Shown: positions 17,617 to 26,377 of the stretch, piece by piece
Position numbering within the stretch: the stretch's first letter is position 1
Layout of the letters: every line of letters starts with the position of its first letter
Source of the DNA: Alsobacter sp045348435
GTDB taxonomy: Bacteria; Pseudomonadota; Alphaproteobacteria; Rhizobiales; Beijerinckiaceae
Length of the DNA: 64,000 bases
Direction of reading: 5' to 3'
Assembly (NCBI RefSeq): GCF_045348435.1
Contig: NZ_CP157484.1
Coordinates: 4,154,001 to 4,218,000 of the forward strand
Position numbers and translations under genes: made by a program
The notes under the pieces: generated by a model
Database searches by the model: none
What the model was told of the DNA's origin: nothing
Seen by the model: the letters and a program-made list of their open reading frames with translations, nothing else

Positions 17617-18270
17617 ATGAGCACGCCGGCAGCCGTCGCCCGATCCCGCGCGCCGCGCGCGGCCGACCCGGCCCAGCGCCGCGACGAGATCCTGGCGACC
17701 GCGGCCGAGTGCTTCATGGTCAACGGCTTCGACGCGACCTCGATCGACATGATCGCGCGCCGGATGGGAGCCACCAAGGGGCTCATTTATCACCATTACC
17801 CGGCGAAGGCGGACCTGTTCTTCGCCGTGATCGACTACGGGATGGACCTGTGCTTCGCCGCCGCCGAGCCGGCCGCCCGCCAGGAGGGCGACGGCGCCGC
17901 GCGCCTCCTGGCCGTGCTGGAGGCGCACGCCATGACGATGATGGAGAGCGTGGCGTTCCAGAAGGTGAACACGCAGGGCGTGGAGATGCACCTGCATGGC
18001 GCGAGCACCCCGGGCCAGCGCGCCATGCTGGCGCGCCTCACCGGCCGCCGCGACGCCTTCGAGGCGCTGATCGGCGGCGTGGTGGCGGATGGCGTCCGCG
18101 ACGGGAGCCTCGCGGTCGACGACGCGCCGCTCGCCGTGAAAACGCTGCTCGGCGCGATCAACTGGATGACGATCTGGTACCGCCCGCGGCCGACCGACAC
18201 GCCAGAGAGCCGGCGCGGCGTCGCCGGGCGGATCGCACGGACGCTGCTGGCGGGCGTCGCCAGCCGCTGA
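17617..18270 (+). CDS. TetR-family transcriptional regulator
   Basis: The 217-residue protein has an N-terminal TetR helix-turn-helix at about residues 25-70: RRDEILATAAECFMVNGFDA, then IDMIARRMGATKGLIYHHY. The C-terminal ligand domain is divergent, as usual. The start at 17617 follows a weak AGGAG 18 bp upstream. Divergent placement against the acyl-CoA operon suggests it represses that operon and itself, with release by an acyl-CoA intermediate. Confidence 0.9.
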   Translation: MSTPAAVARSRAPRAADPAQRRDEILATAAECFMVNGFDATSIDMIARRMGATKGLIYHHYPAKADLFFAVIDYGMDLCFAAAEPAARQEGDGAARLLAVLEAHAMTMMESVAFQKVNTQGVEMHLHGASTPGQRAMLARLTGRRDAFEALIGGVVADGVRDGSLAVDDAPLAVKTLLGAINWMTIWYRPRPTDTPESRRGVAGRIARTLLAGVASR

Positions 18271-18330
18271 CCGCCTTGGCGTTCGGCCCCGGCCTCGCCT
18301 AGGCTGGCGGCTCGGAGCGGGAGGCGCGCG

Positions 18331-19665
18331 ATGCGGCTTTGGATCAAGGACCCCTTGGCGATCATGGCCGAGGGCGCGGCCCGCGGCGTCGTGGTCGAGG
18401 GCGGCGCCATCGCCGCATGCGTCCCGGCCGGGGGCCCCGATCCGGAGCGCATCGACGCCGTCTTCGACGCCTCGCGCCACGTCGTGATTCCGGGGCTGAT
18501 CAACACCCATCACCATTTCTACCAGACGCTGACCAGGGCCCATCCGGCGGCGATCAACAAGGAGCTGTTTCCCTGGCTCCAGGCGCTCTACCCGATCTGG
18601 TCGCGGCTGGACCCGGAGAGCTTCCGCGTCTCGGTCCGGCTCGCTTTGACGGAACTGCTGCTGTCGGGCTGCACCACCGCGGCCGACCATCACTACCTGT
18701 TCCCCCGCGGCCTCGAGCAGGCGGTGGACATCGAGGTGGAGGAGGCGCGCGCGCTGGGCGTGCGGCTCACCGTGACGCGCGGGTCGATGAACCTGTCGCA
18801 GAAGGACGGTGGCCTGCCGCCCGATTCCGTCGTGCAGGACGAGGACGAGATCCTGTCGGACAGCGAGCGGGTCCTGCGCCTGTTCCACGATCCGAGCCCC
18901 GGAAGCGTCACGCAGGTGGCGCTGGCCCCCTGCTCGCCCTTTTCGGTCACCAAGCGCCTGATGGCCCAGACCGCGGCCCTGGCCGAGCGGTACGACTGCC
19001 GGCTGCACACCCATCTGGGCGAAACGCGCGACGAGGACGCCTTCTGCCTGGCGACCTACGGCGCCCGTCCGCTCGACCTGCTGGAGGAGGTCGGCTGGCT
19101 CGGCCCGCGGACCTGGCTGGCGCACGGGATCCATTTCGACGACGCCGAATGCGCGCGGCTGGGCCGCCATGGCGTCGGCGTCTGCCACTGCGCGGCGTCG
19201 AACGCCGTCCTGGCGTCGGGCTTCTGCCGCACTCTGGACCTGGAGGCCGCCGGGGCGCCGGTCGGCCTCGGCGTCGACGGCTCGGCCTCGAACGACGCGT
19301 CCAACATGATGGAGGCGGTGCGTCACGCCCTCATGTTCCAGCGCCTCCACTACGGCTCGGCCAGCCGGGTCACGCATCTCGACGCGCTGCGCTGGGCCAC
19401 GCAGGGCTCGGCCCGCTGCCTCGGGCGCGACGACATCGGCGCGATCGCGCCGGGGCTTCAGGCGGACCTTGCGCTGTTCACCCTCGACGAGTTGCGCTTC
19501 TCCGGCGCGCACGACCCGTTGGCGGCCCTGGTCCTGTGCGGCGCGCACCGCGCCGACCGGGTCATGGTGGGCGGCGTCTGGCGCGTGGTCGACGGCTCGC
19601 CCGTGGGCGTCGACCTCGCCCGGCTCCGGGCCGAGCACGGCCGCGCCGCCCTGCGCTTCGCCTGA
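18331..19665 (+). CDS. 8-oxoguanine deaminase (amidohydrolase superfamily)
   Basis: The 444-residue enzyme has the metal-binding HxH in LINTHHHFYQTLTR, the ALTELLLSGCTTAADHHYLF segment, HTHLGETRDED with the third metal His, and GVDGSASNDASNM with the catalytic Asp. This combination is closest to the 8-oxoguanine deaminase branch of COG0402 rather than to guanine deaminase or TrzA. It converts 8-oxoguanine to urate plus ammonia. No purine-catabolic genes flank it. Guanine or s-triazine deaminase activity is the main alternative. Confidence 0.85.
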   Translation: MRLWIKDPLAIMAEGAARGVVVEGGAIAACVPAGGPDPERIDAVFDASRHVVIPGLINTHHHFYQTLTRAHPAAINKELFPWLQALYPIWSRLDPESFRVSVRLALTELLLSGCTTAADHHYLFPRGLEQAVDIEVEEARALGVRLTVTRGSMNLSQKDGGLPPDSVVQDEDEILSDSERVLRLFHDPSPGSVTQVALAPCSPFSVTKRLMAQTAALAERYDCRLHTHLGETRDEDAFCLATYGARPLDLLEEVGWLGPRTWLAHGIHFDDAECARLGRHGVGVCHCAASNAVLASGFCRTLDLEAAGAPVGLGVDGSASNDASNMMEAVRHALMFQRLHYGSASRVTHLDALRWATQGSARCLGRDDIGAIAPGLQADLALFTLDELRFSGAHDPLAALVLCGAHRADRVMVGGVWRVVDGSPVGVDLARLRAEHGRAALRFA

Positions 19666-19678
19666 CCGCCCGGCCTCT

Positions 19679-20164
19679 TTAACGGGCCGGCGTCGGCGCG
19701 ATCGGCAGCGCCGTGGTGGATTTCACCCGCTCCATGGCGAAGCGGGAGCTGACGTTCTTCAACGGGATGGCGGCGATCAGGCGCTTGTAGAACGCGTCAT
19801 AGGCGGCCATGTCGGGGGCCACCACCCGCAGCATGTAGTCCACGTCGCCCGCCATCCGGTAGACCTCGAGCACCTCCGGCATGGCGGAGACGAGCGCGGC
19901 GAACCGGGCGAGCCACTCCTGCGAATGGTCGCCGGTCTCCACGGAGACGAAGACCGTCAGCCCCAGCCCCAGCTTCTCGGGGTTCAGCAGCGCGACCCGG
20001 CGCTCGATGAGCCCCTCCGCCTCGTAGCGCTGGATGCGCTTCCAGCAGGGCGTCTGCGACAGCCCCACCTGGCTGGCGATCTCGGCGATCGACAGCGTCG
20101 CGTCGCGCTGCAGCAACTCCAGGATCTTGCGGTCGACTGCGTCCATCTCCCGAGTCTCGCCCAT
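19679..20164 (-). CDS. Lrp/AsnC-family transcriptional regulator
   Basis: The 161-residue protein has an N-terminal AsnC helix-turn-helix (DRKILELLQRDATLSIAEIA, then VGLSQTPCWKRIQRYEAEGL). A RAM/ligand domain follows, with VYRMAGDVDYMLRVVAPDM and YDAFYKRLIAAIPLKNVSS. It is divergent from cysH with 145 bp between starts, so it may regulate the sulfur operon, itself, or distant amino-acid genes. Typical length and motif set make the family call safe. Confidence 0.93.
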   Translation of the reverse strand: MGETREMDAVDRKILELLQRDATLSIAEIASQVGLSQTPCWKRIQRYEAEGLIERRVALLNPEKLGLGLTVFVSVETGDHSQEWLARFAALVSAMPEVLEVYRMAGDVDYMLRVVAPDMAAYDAFYKRLIAAIPLKNVSSRFAMERVKSTTALPIAPTPAR

Positions 20165-20241
20165 GAAGAATGATCCACTCCTGATCTGGAGGTAAGTAGC
20201 ATAACTTTCTTAATTCACGCCATAGAGTTGCCAGTCGCAGA

Positions 20242-20256
20242 AGAATTTTCCATTCT
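20242..20256. promoter_or_regulatory. Inverted repeat in the lrp-cysH divergent region
   Basis: AGAAT-TTTCC-ATTCT is a perfect 5-bp inverted repeat in a locally AT-rich stretch (about 20195-20270), 54 bp before the cysH start and 78 bp from the regulator start. It is a candidate binding site for the Lrp-like regulator or a sulfur regulator; function is inferred from position only. Confidence 0.4.
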
Positions 20257-20309
20257 AAGGTTCATTGCTTCTCCTGTCCCGCTTCGGGGCGCAGCGCCTT
20301 GTGACCCCG

Positions 20310-21056
20310 ATGGATGCTCAAACCCTTTCGCAAACGCTCAGCGGCCTCGACCTCGTGGGCCGCCTAGCCGCTCTGTCCAGGCTGGTCTCTGGCCGGCTGA
20401 CCTTTACGACGAGCTTCGGCCTGGAGGACCAGGCGATTCTCCACGCCATCGCGGAATCCAACGCCCGCGTGACGGTGGCGACGCTCGACACCGGCCGTCT
20501 CTTCCAGGAGACCTACGAGGTCTGGGCCGCCTCGCAGGCGCGCTACGGCGTCGCGATCGCCGCCTTCGCGCCCCGGACGGAGGACGTCGAGGCGCTGGTC
20601 GCGGCCCAGGGCCCCCAGGGCTTCCGCGCTTCCGTCGAGGCCCGCAAGGCCTGCTGCGGCGTCCGCAAGGTGGAGCCCCTGCGCCGCGCCCTGGCCGGCG
20701 CCTCGGGGTGGATCACCGGTCTCAGGGCCGAGCAGTCGGCCCACCGCGCCGCGACGCCGCTCGCCGAAGTCGACGCGGCCTTCGGGCTCTTGAAGATCAA
20801 CCCGCTGGCCGACTGGACCCGCCGCGAGGTGGCGGACTACGTCGCCGCGCGCGGCGCGCCCTACAACGCGCTGCATGATCGCGGCTATCCGTCCATCGGC
20901 TGCGCGCCCTGCACCCGCGCGGTCGCGCCGGGCGAGCCGGAGCGCGCGGGCCGCTGGTGGTGGGAGGACGAGGCCCGCAAGGAGTGCGGCCTTCACGTCG
21001 CCGCGGACGGCCGGCTGGTCCGCTCGGCCGCGCCGGTCGCGGAGGCGGCGCGATGA
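20310..21056 (+). CDS. cysH: Phosphoadenylyl/adenylyl-sulfate reductase
   Basis: The 248-residue protein has TTSFGLEDQAILHAI (PP-loop region), LDTGRLFQETYEVW, KACCGVRKVEPLRRAL, GLRAEQSAHRA and the redox-active GCAPCTR. The paired cysteines (ACC and CAPC) are the [4Fe-4S] ligands of the APS-reducing type, so adenylyl sulfate rather than PAPS is the likely substrate. It makes sulfite for cysteine synthesis. The start at 20310 places it inside the cys operon with a 4-bp overlap to cysD. Confidence 0.94.
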   Translation: MDAQTLSQTLSGLDLVGRLAALSRLVSGRLTFTTSFGLEDQAILHAIAESNARVTVATLDTGRLFQETYEVWAASQARYGVAIAAFAPRTEDVEALVAAQGPQGFRASVEARKACCGVRKVEPLRRALAGASGWITGLRAEQSAHRAATPLAEVDAAFGLLKINPLADWTRREVADYVAARGAPYNALHDRGYPSIGCAPCTRAVAPGEPERAGRWWWEDEARKECGLHVAADGRLVRSAAPVAEAAR

Positions 21057-21955
21057 CCCAGCTCACCCATCTGCAGAAGCTCGAGGCGGAGTCGATCCAC
21101 ATCCTGCGCGAGACGGTCGCCAGCTGCGACAATCCCGTGCTGCTCTACTCCATCGGCAAGGACTCCGCGGTCCTGCTGCACCTGGCCCTGAAGGCCTTCT
21201 ATCCGGGCCGCCTGCCCTTCCCGGCGCTGCATGTGGACACCACCTGGAAGTTTCGCGAGATGATCGACTTCCGGGACCGGCGCGCGAAGGAGCTCGGCCT
21301 GGACCTCATCGTCCACGTCAACCAGGAAGGCCTGCGCGCCGGCGTGAACCCGTTCGACTCCGGCTCGCGCGTCCACACCGACGTGATGAAGACGCAGGGC
21401 CTGCGGCAGGCGCTCGACAAGCACGGCTTCGACGCCGCCATCGGCGGGGCCCGCCGCGACGAGGAGAAGTCGCGCGCCAAGGAGCGGGTCTTCTCCCTCC
21501 GCAGCGCCGAGCATCGCTGGGATCCGAAGGCCCAGCGGCCGGAGCCCTGGCGGCTCCACAACACGCGCAAGCGCCCCGGCGAGAGCTTCCGGGTGTTCCC
21601 GCTGTCCAACTGGACCGAGGCCGACGTGTGGGACTACGTCGCGCGCGAGGCCATTCCGGTCGTGCCTCTCTATTTCGCCGCGCCGCGGCCGGTGGTTCTG
21701 CGCGACGACGCCTGGATCATGCGCGACGACGACCGCATGGCGCTGCGGCCGGGCGAGGTCGTCGAGACCCGCATGGTCCGCTTCCGGACGCTCGGCTGCT
21801 ACCCGCTGACCGGCGCGGTCGAGAGCTCCGCCGCCACCCTGCCCGAAATCATCGCCGAGATGCGCGGCTCGCGGACCTCCGAGCGGCAGGGCCGCGTCAT
21901 CGACCACGACGGGTCGGGCTCCATGGAGCAGAAGAAGCAGGAAGGCTATTTCTGA
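21053..21955 (+). CDS. cysD: Sulfate adenylyltransferase subunit 2
   Basis: The 300-residue catalytic subunit has the PP-loop LLYSIGKDSAVLLHLALKAF, HVDTTWKFREMIDFRD and GGARRDEEKSRAKER, and ends GSMEQKKQEGYF as in the family. With CysN it forms adenylyl sulfate from ATP and sulfate. The ATG overlaps the cysH stop (ATGA), and the gene overlaps cysN by one base. Confidence 0.96.
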   Translation: MTQLTHLQKLEAESIHILRETVASCDNPVLLYSIGKDSAVLLHLALKAFYPGRLPFPALHVDTTWKFREMIDFRDRRAKELGLDLIVHVNQEGLRAGVNPFDSGSRVHTDVMKTQGLRQALDKHGFDAAIGGARRDEEKSRAKERVFSLRSAEHRWDPKAQRPEPWRLHNTRKRPGESFRVFPLSNWTEADVWDYVAREAIPVVPLYFAAPRPVVLRDDAWIMRDDDRMALRPGEVVETRMVRFRTLGCYPLTGAVESSAATLPEIIAEMRGSRTSERQGRVIDHDGSGSMEQKKQEGYF

Positions 21956-23577
21956 TGCGCGCCGCCGCGGCCAGGGCCGCACCCCTTCCGATCGCCGCCG
22001 CCGAGCCGCAGAGCGCCCGCGGCCTCCTTCGCTTCATCACCTGCGGCTCCGTCGACGACGGCAAGTCGACCCTCATCGGCCGGCTGCTCTACGATTCACG
22101 CCAGGTCCACGAGGACCAGCTCGAGGCCCTGGGCCGCGACAGCCGCCGCTTCGGCACGCAGGGCGAGAAGCTCGACCTGGCGCTGCTCGTGGACGGGCTC
22201 TCGGCCGAGCGCGAGCAGGGCATCACTATCGACGTCGCCTACCGGTACTTCGCCACGCCGCGCCGCACCTTCATCGTCGCCGACACGCCCGGGCACGAGC
22301 AGTACACCCGCAACATGGCGACGGGCGCGTCCACGGCCGACTGCGCCATCGTCCTCGTCGACGCCCGCAAGGGCGTGCTGCCCCAAACCCGGCGGCACTC
22401 GTTCATCGTGTCCATGCTCGGCGTCCGCCAGGTGATCCTGGCCGTGAACAAGATGGACCTCGTCGGCTATGACCAGGCGGTCTTCGACGCCATCGTGACC
22501 GACTACCGGGCGCTCGCGGCCGGCCTCGGCTTCGAAGGCGTCGCCGCCGTGCCCCTCTCGGCGCTGGAGGGCGACAACGTCGCGACGCGTTCCTCCGCCA
22601 TGCCGTGGCATGCGGGGCCGAGCCTCCTGGAGACGCTGGAGACCGTCGACGCAGCCACCTCCGCGGCGCCCCAGGCGCGGTTCAGGTTTCCGGTGCAGTG
22701 GGTGAACCGCCCCAATCTCGATTTCCGCGGCTTCGCCGGGACGATCTCGGGCGGCTCGGTCGCCCCTGGCGACGCGGTCGCGGTGCTGCCCGGCGGCAGG
22801 CGCTCGCGCGTGGCCCGCATCGTCACGCAGGACGGCGACCTGCCGGAGGCCGTGGCGGGCCAGGCCGTCACCCTGACGCTCGCCGACGAGATCGACGTCT
22901 CGCGCGGCGACGTGCTGGTCAGCGTCGACGAGAGCCTGTCGGCCCGCAAGGCCTTCGCGGCGCGGGTTCTCTGGATGGCCGAGCGCCCCCTGCGGCCCGT
23001 CGAGGAGCTGCAGCTGCGCCTCGCCGCCGCGACGGCGACGGCCCGCGTCACCGTCCTGGGCGTCACCGACATCCACACCTTCCGGAGCGAGCCGGCCCAA
23101 ACGCTGGCGCTGAACGCCATCGGCCTGACCACCATTGCGCTGGACCGCCCCGTCGTCCTGGCCGACTACCGGGACGACCGCGAGCTTGGCGCCTTCATCC
23201 TGGTTGATAAGGTGACGGGCGACACCGTCGCGCTCGGACTGGTGGATTTCCGCGCGTCCGCGTTGGCGCAGGTTTCGGCCGAGGGCGCGGCGTCGGAGCC
23301 GAACGCCCGGTCGGTCTGGGCGGTGCGCCTGGCCGGCCGCGTCGCCCGACATCGCGCGCGGTTCATCGAAGAGGCGAGCTGGCGCATCTTGGGCGCCCTC
23401 GCGATCGGAACGCTGGCCCAGGCGATGCTGGGCGACTGGCGCATCACGGCCGCGGCCGCGCTCGCCGAGGGCGTGGCGCGCCCCATCCTTCGTGGGGTTC
23501 ACCAGGCGGCCTGGAGGGCCTCCGAGCAGCGACGCCTCGCCCGCGCCCAGCTCGACGCCGAGGGCAGCGGCATTTGA
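21955..23577 (+). CDS. cysN: Sulfate adenylyltransferase subunit 1, with a DUF2061-like C-terminal tail
   Basis: The 540-residue GTPase has G1 GSVDDGKSTLIGRLLYDS, EREQGITIDVAYRYF, G3 DTPGHEQYTRNM and G4 NKMDLVGYD, followed by two EF-Tu-like beta-barrel domains up to about residue 440. No APS kinase (CysC) domain follows. Instead, residues about 465-525 form a membrane-like tail, FIEEASWRILGALAIGTLAQ then ITAAAALAEGVARPIL, resembling DUF2061. The absence of CysC fits an APS reductase pathway. The tail might tether the enzyme at the membrane near the sulfate importer. It starts at 21955 in the TGATG overlap with cysD. Confidence 0.92.
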   Translation: MRAAAARAAPLPIAAAEPQSARGLLRFITCGSVDDGKSTLIGRLLYDSRQVHEDQLEALGRDSRRFGTQGEKLDLALLVDGLSAEREQGITIDVAYRYFATPRRTFIVADTPGHEQYTRNMATGASTADCAIVLVDARKGVLPQTRRHSFIVSMLGVRQVILAVNKMDLVGYDQAVFDAIVTDYRALAAGLGFEGVAAVPLSALEGDNVATRSSAMPWHAGPSLLETLETVDAATSAAPQARFRFPVQWVNRPNLDFRGFAGTISGGSVAPGDAVAVLPGGRRSRVARIVTQDGDLPEAVAGQAVTLTLADEIDVSRGDVLVSVDESLSARKAFAARVLWMAERPLRPVEELQLRLAAATATARVTVLGVTDIHTFRSEPAQTLALNAIGLTTIALDRPVVLADYRDDRELGAFILVDKVTGDTVALGLVDFRASALAQVSAEGAASEPNARSVWAVRLAGRVARHRARFIEEASWRILGALAIGTLAQAMLGDWRITAAAALAEGVARPILRGVHQAAWRASEQRRLARAQLDAEGSGI

Positions 23578-23603
23578 TCGACGAACGACATCGGAGGACC
23601 GGC

Positions 23604-24641
23604 ATGACCCGCAAGCGACTTCGACGAGCCATCGACCACGGCCTCGCCCTGCTGGCGCTGGCGTTCTGCCTGGCCGTCGCGGCCGGCGCGCGCGCCCAGA
23701 CGATCGAACTCCTGAACGTGTCCTACGACCCGACCCGGGAACTCTACCGCGCCATCAACGCCGCCTTCGCCCAGGAGTACAAGGCCAAGACCGGCCGCGC
23801 GATCACGATCCGCCAGTCCCATGGCGGATCGGGCGCCCAGGCCCGCACCGTGATCGACGGCCTCAACGCCGACGTGGTCACGCTCGCGCTGGGCGGCGAC
23901 ATCGACGCCATCGCCGAGCGCACGAAGAAGATCCCGGCGGACTGGCAGAAGCGCCTGCCCAACAACGCCTCGCCCTACACGTCGACCATCGTGTTCCTGG
24001 TCCGCAAGGGAAATCCGAAGGGGATCAAGGACTGGGGCGACCTCGCCCGTCCGGGCCTGGGCGTCGTCACCCCGAACCCGAAGACCAGCGGCGGCGCCCG
24101 CTGGAACTACCTGGCCGCCTGGGCCTGGGCGAAAGCCGCCTATGGGGGCGACGAGACGAAGATCCGCGAGTACATTGCCGCGCTGTTCGCGAACGTCTCG
24201 GTGCTGGACACCGGCGCGCGCGGGGCCACGACCACCTTCGCGCAGCGCGGGATCGGCGACGTGCTGCTCGCCTGGGAGAACGAGGCCTATCTCGCCGGAC
24301 AGGAATTCGGCATGGACAAGTTCGAGATCGTGACGCCCTCGTTGTCGATCCTGGCGGAGCCGCCGGTCGCCGTGGTGGAAGGCAACGCCGGCCCCAAGGG
24401 CGTGCTCGAGGCGGCGCAGGCCTATCTCGCATTCCTCTATAGCCCGCAGGCGCAGGCGATCATCGCCAAGCACCACTACCGGCCCGTGAGGCCGGAAGCC
24501 GCCGATCCCAAGGACCTCGCCCAGTTCAAGCCGGTCCAGCTCGTCACCATCGACAAGGACTTCGGAGGGTGGGCCAAGGCCCAGCCGGAGCACTTCGGCG
24601 ACGGCGGGACCTTCGACCAGCTCTACAAGCCCAAGCGATGA
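23604..24641 (+). CDS. sbp: Sulfate-binding periplasmic protein
   Basis: The 345-residue protein starts at 23604 behind a strong GGAGGA site. It has a signal peptide ending near GARA-Q and the sulfate-binding family motifs LLNVSYDPTRELYRAIN, HGGSGAQARTVIDGL, NPKTSGGARWNYLAAWA and LLAWENEAYL. It delivers sulfate (or thiosulfate) to the CysTW permease. Sbp versus CysP cannot be settled from sequence. It lies 26 bp after cysN and overlaps cysT by 4 bp. Confidence 0.93.
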   Translation: MTRKRLRRAIDHGLALLALAFCLAVAAGARAQTIELLNVSYDPTRELYRAINAAFAQEYKAKTGRAITIRQSHGGSGAQARTVIDGLNADVVTLALGGDIDAIAERTKKIPADWQKRLPNNASPYTSTIVFLVRKGNPKGIKDWGDLARPGLGVVTPNPKTSGGARWNYLAAWAWAKAAYGGDETKIREYIAALFANVSVLDTGARGATTTFAQRGIGDVLLAWENEAYLAGQEFGMDKFEIVTPSLSILAEPPVAVVEGNAGPKGVLEAAQAYLAFLYSPQAQAIIAKHHYRPVRPEAADPKDLAQFKPVQLVTIDKDFGGWAKAQPEHFGDGGTFDQLYKPKR

Positions 24642-25492
24642 TCACGCAGGCGCGGACAGCGGCGCGCTGGCGCCAGCCCAGCATCCTTCCAGGCTTCGGG
24701 CTTGCGCTGGGCGTCACATTGGCCGCGCTGTCCCTCATCGTGCTGATCCCGCTCGCCGGCCTGGTCCTCAAGGCGGCGAGCATCGGGCCCGCCGAATTCG
24801 TCGCGATCGCCCGGTCGGAGCGGACCATCGCGGCCCTGCGCCTGTCCTTCGGGGCCGCGTTCCTGGCTGCGCTCGTCAACGGGATCTTCGGCCTGCTCAT
24901 CGCCTGGGTCCTGGTGCGCTACCGCTTTCCCGGCCGGCGCATCGTGGACGCCGCCGTGGACCTGCCCTTCGCGATGCCGACGGCCGTCGCCGGGATCGCG
25001 CTGGCGTCCGTCTACGCGCCGAACGGCTGGGTGGGCGCGCCGCTGGACGCGCTCGGCCTCAAGGTCGCCTACACGCCCGTGGGCGTCGCGGTCGCGCTGG
25101 TCTTCATCGGCCTGCCCTTCGTGGTGCGCACGGTGCAGCCGGTGCTGGAGGAGATCGAGCCGGAGGTGGAGGAGGCGGCGGCGTTGCTCGGGGCGGACCG
25201 CGCCAGGGTCGTGGCGACCGTGATCCTGCCCGCCGTCATGCCCGCTTTGCTCACCGGCTTCCTGCTCGCCTTCGCGCGGGCCGTGGGCGAGTACGGCTCG
25301 GTCATCTTCATCGCCGGCAACGTGCCGCTCGTCTCCGAAATCGCGCCCCTGCTGATCGTGATCCGCCTCGAGCAGTTCGACTACGCCGGCGCGGCCGTCG
25401 TCGGCGTGCTGATGCTGACGGCCTCCTTCATGCTCATCCTGCTCCTCAATCTGCTGCATGGCGGCATGCGCCGGAGGCTCGGCCATGGTTGA
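24638..25492 (+). CDS. cysT: Sulfate ABC transporter permease CysT
   Basis: The 284-residue permease has six predicted membrane segments and the coupling-loop motif EEAAALLGADRARVVATVIL, with FARAVGEYGSVIFIAGN typical of CysT. The start overlaps the binding-protein stop (ATGA). It forms the channel with CysW. Confidence 0.94.
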   Translation: MITQARTAARWRQPSILPGFGLALGVTLAALSLIVLIPLAGLVLKAASIGPAEFVAIARSERTIAALRLSFGAAFLAALVNGIFGLLIAWVLVRYRFPGRRIVDAAVDLPFAMPTAVAGIALASVYAPNGWVGAPLDALGLKVAYTPVGVAVALVFIGLPFVVRTVQPVLEEIEPEVEEAAALLGADRARVVATVILPAVMPALLTGFLLAFARAVGEYGSVIFIAGNVPLVSEIAPLLIVIRLEQFDYAGAAVVGVLMLTASFMLILLLNLLHGGMRRRLGHG

Positions 25493-26363
25493 TGTGGCCG
25501 CCCCCCGGCCGGTGCGGCGCGGCCGCCCGGCCCTGCGCAACGAGGGCGCGCTGGTGCGCGGCGCGCTGATCGCCGTTGCGCTGATTTTCCTCGCCTTCGT
25601 GCTGGGCCTGCCGCTCCTGTCCGTCTTCGTCGAGGCGTTCCGCAAGGGCTGGGCCATCTACCTGGAGGCGCTGGCCGAGCCGGACGCGCTCGCCGCCGTG
25701 CGGTTGACGCTGCTGGTGGCCGCGATCGCGGTGCCGTTCAACGTCGTCTTCGGGCTTTGCGCCGCCTGGGCCATCGCCAAGTTCGAGTTCCGCGGCAAGG
25801 CGCTGCTCACCAGCCTCATCGACCTGCCCTTCTCGGTCTCGCCGGTGATCTCGGGCCTCGTCTACGTGCTGCTCTTCGGCGCGCAGGGCGCCTTCGGGCC
25901 ATGGCTGAAGGCCCATGGCGTCGAGATCATCTTCGCCACGCCCGGGATCGTGCTGGCGACGGTGTTCGTCACCTTCCCGTTCGTCGCCCGCGAGGTGCTG
26001 CCGCTCATGCAGTCGCAGGGCAACGCCGACGAGGAAGCGGCCCTGACGCTGGGCGCCTCGGGCTGGCGCGCCTTCTGGACCATCACGTTGCCGAACGTGA
26101 AGTGGGGGGTGCTCTACGGCGTCCTGCTCTGCAACGCCCGCGCCATGGGCGAATTCGGCGCCGTCTCGGTGGTGTCGGGCCGTATCCGCGGCCTCACCAC
26201 CACGATGCCGCTGCATGTCGAGATCCTCTACAACGAATACAACACGGTCGCGGCCTTCGCCGTCGCGTCGCTGCTGGCGCTGCTGGCCCTTGTCACCCTC
26301 GTTCTGAAAACCATTCTCGAATGGCGCTACGCCGACCGGCCGTCCGGCGGCGTCTCGCATTGA
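25485..26363 (+). CDS. cysW: Sulfate ABC transporter permease CysW
   Basis: The 292-residue permease has LIDLPFSVSPVISGLVYVLL, the EAA loop DEEAALTLGASGWRAFWTIT, and MGEFGAVSVVSGRIRGLT, which is diagnostic of CysW. It starts at 25485 and overlaps cysT by 8 bp. Confidence 0.94.
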   Translation: MVDVAAPRPVRRGRPALRNEGALVRGALIAVALIFLAFVLGLPLLSVFVEAFRKGWAIYLEALAEPDALAAVRLTLLVAAIAVPFNVVFGLCAAWAIAKFEFRGKALLTSLIDLPFSVSPVISGLVYVLLFGAQGAFGPWLKAHGVEIIFATPGIVLATVFVTFPFVAREVLPLMQSQGNADEEAALTLGASGWRAFWTITLPNVKWGVLYGVLLCNARAMGEFGAVSVVSGRIRGLTTTMPLHVEILYNEYNTVAAFAVASLLALLALVTLVLKTILEWRYADRPSGGVSH

Positions 26364-26377
26364 TCGGAGATCGTCCC

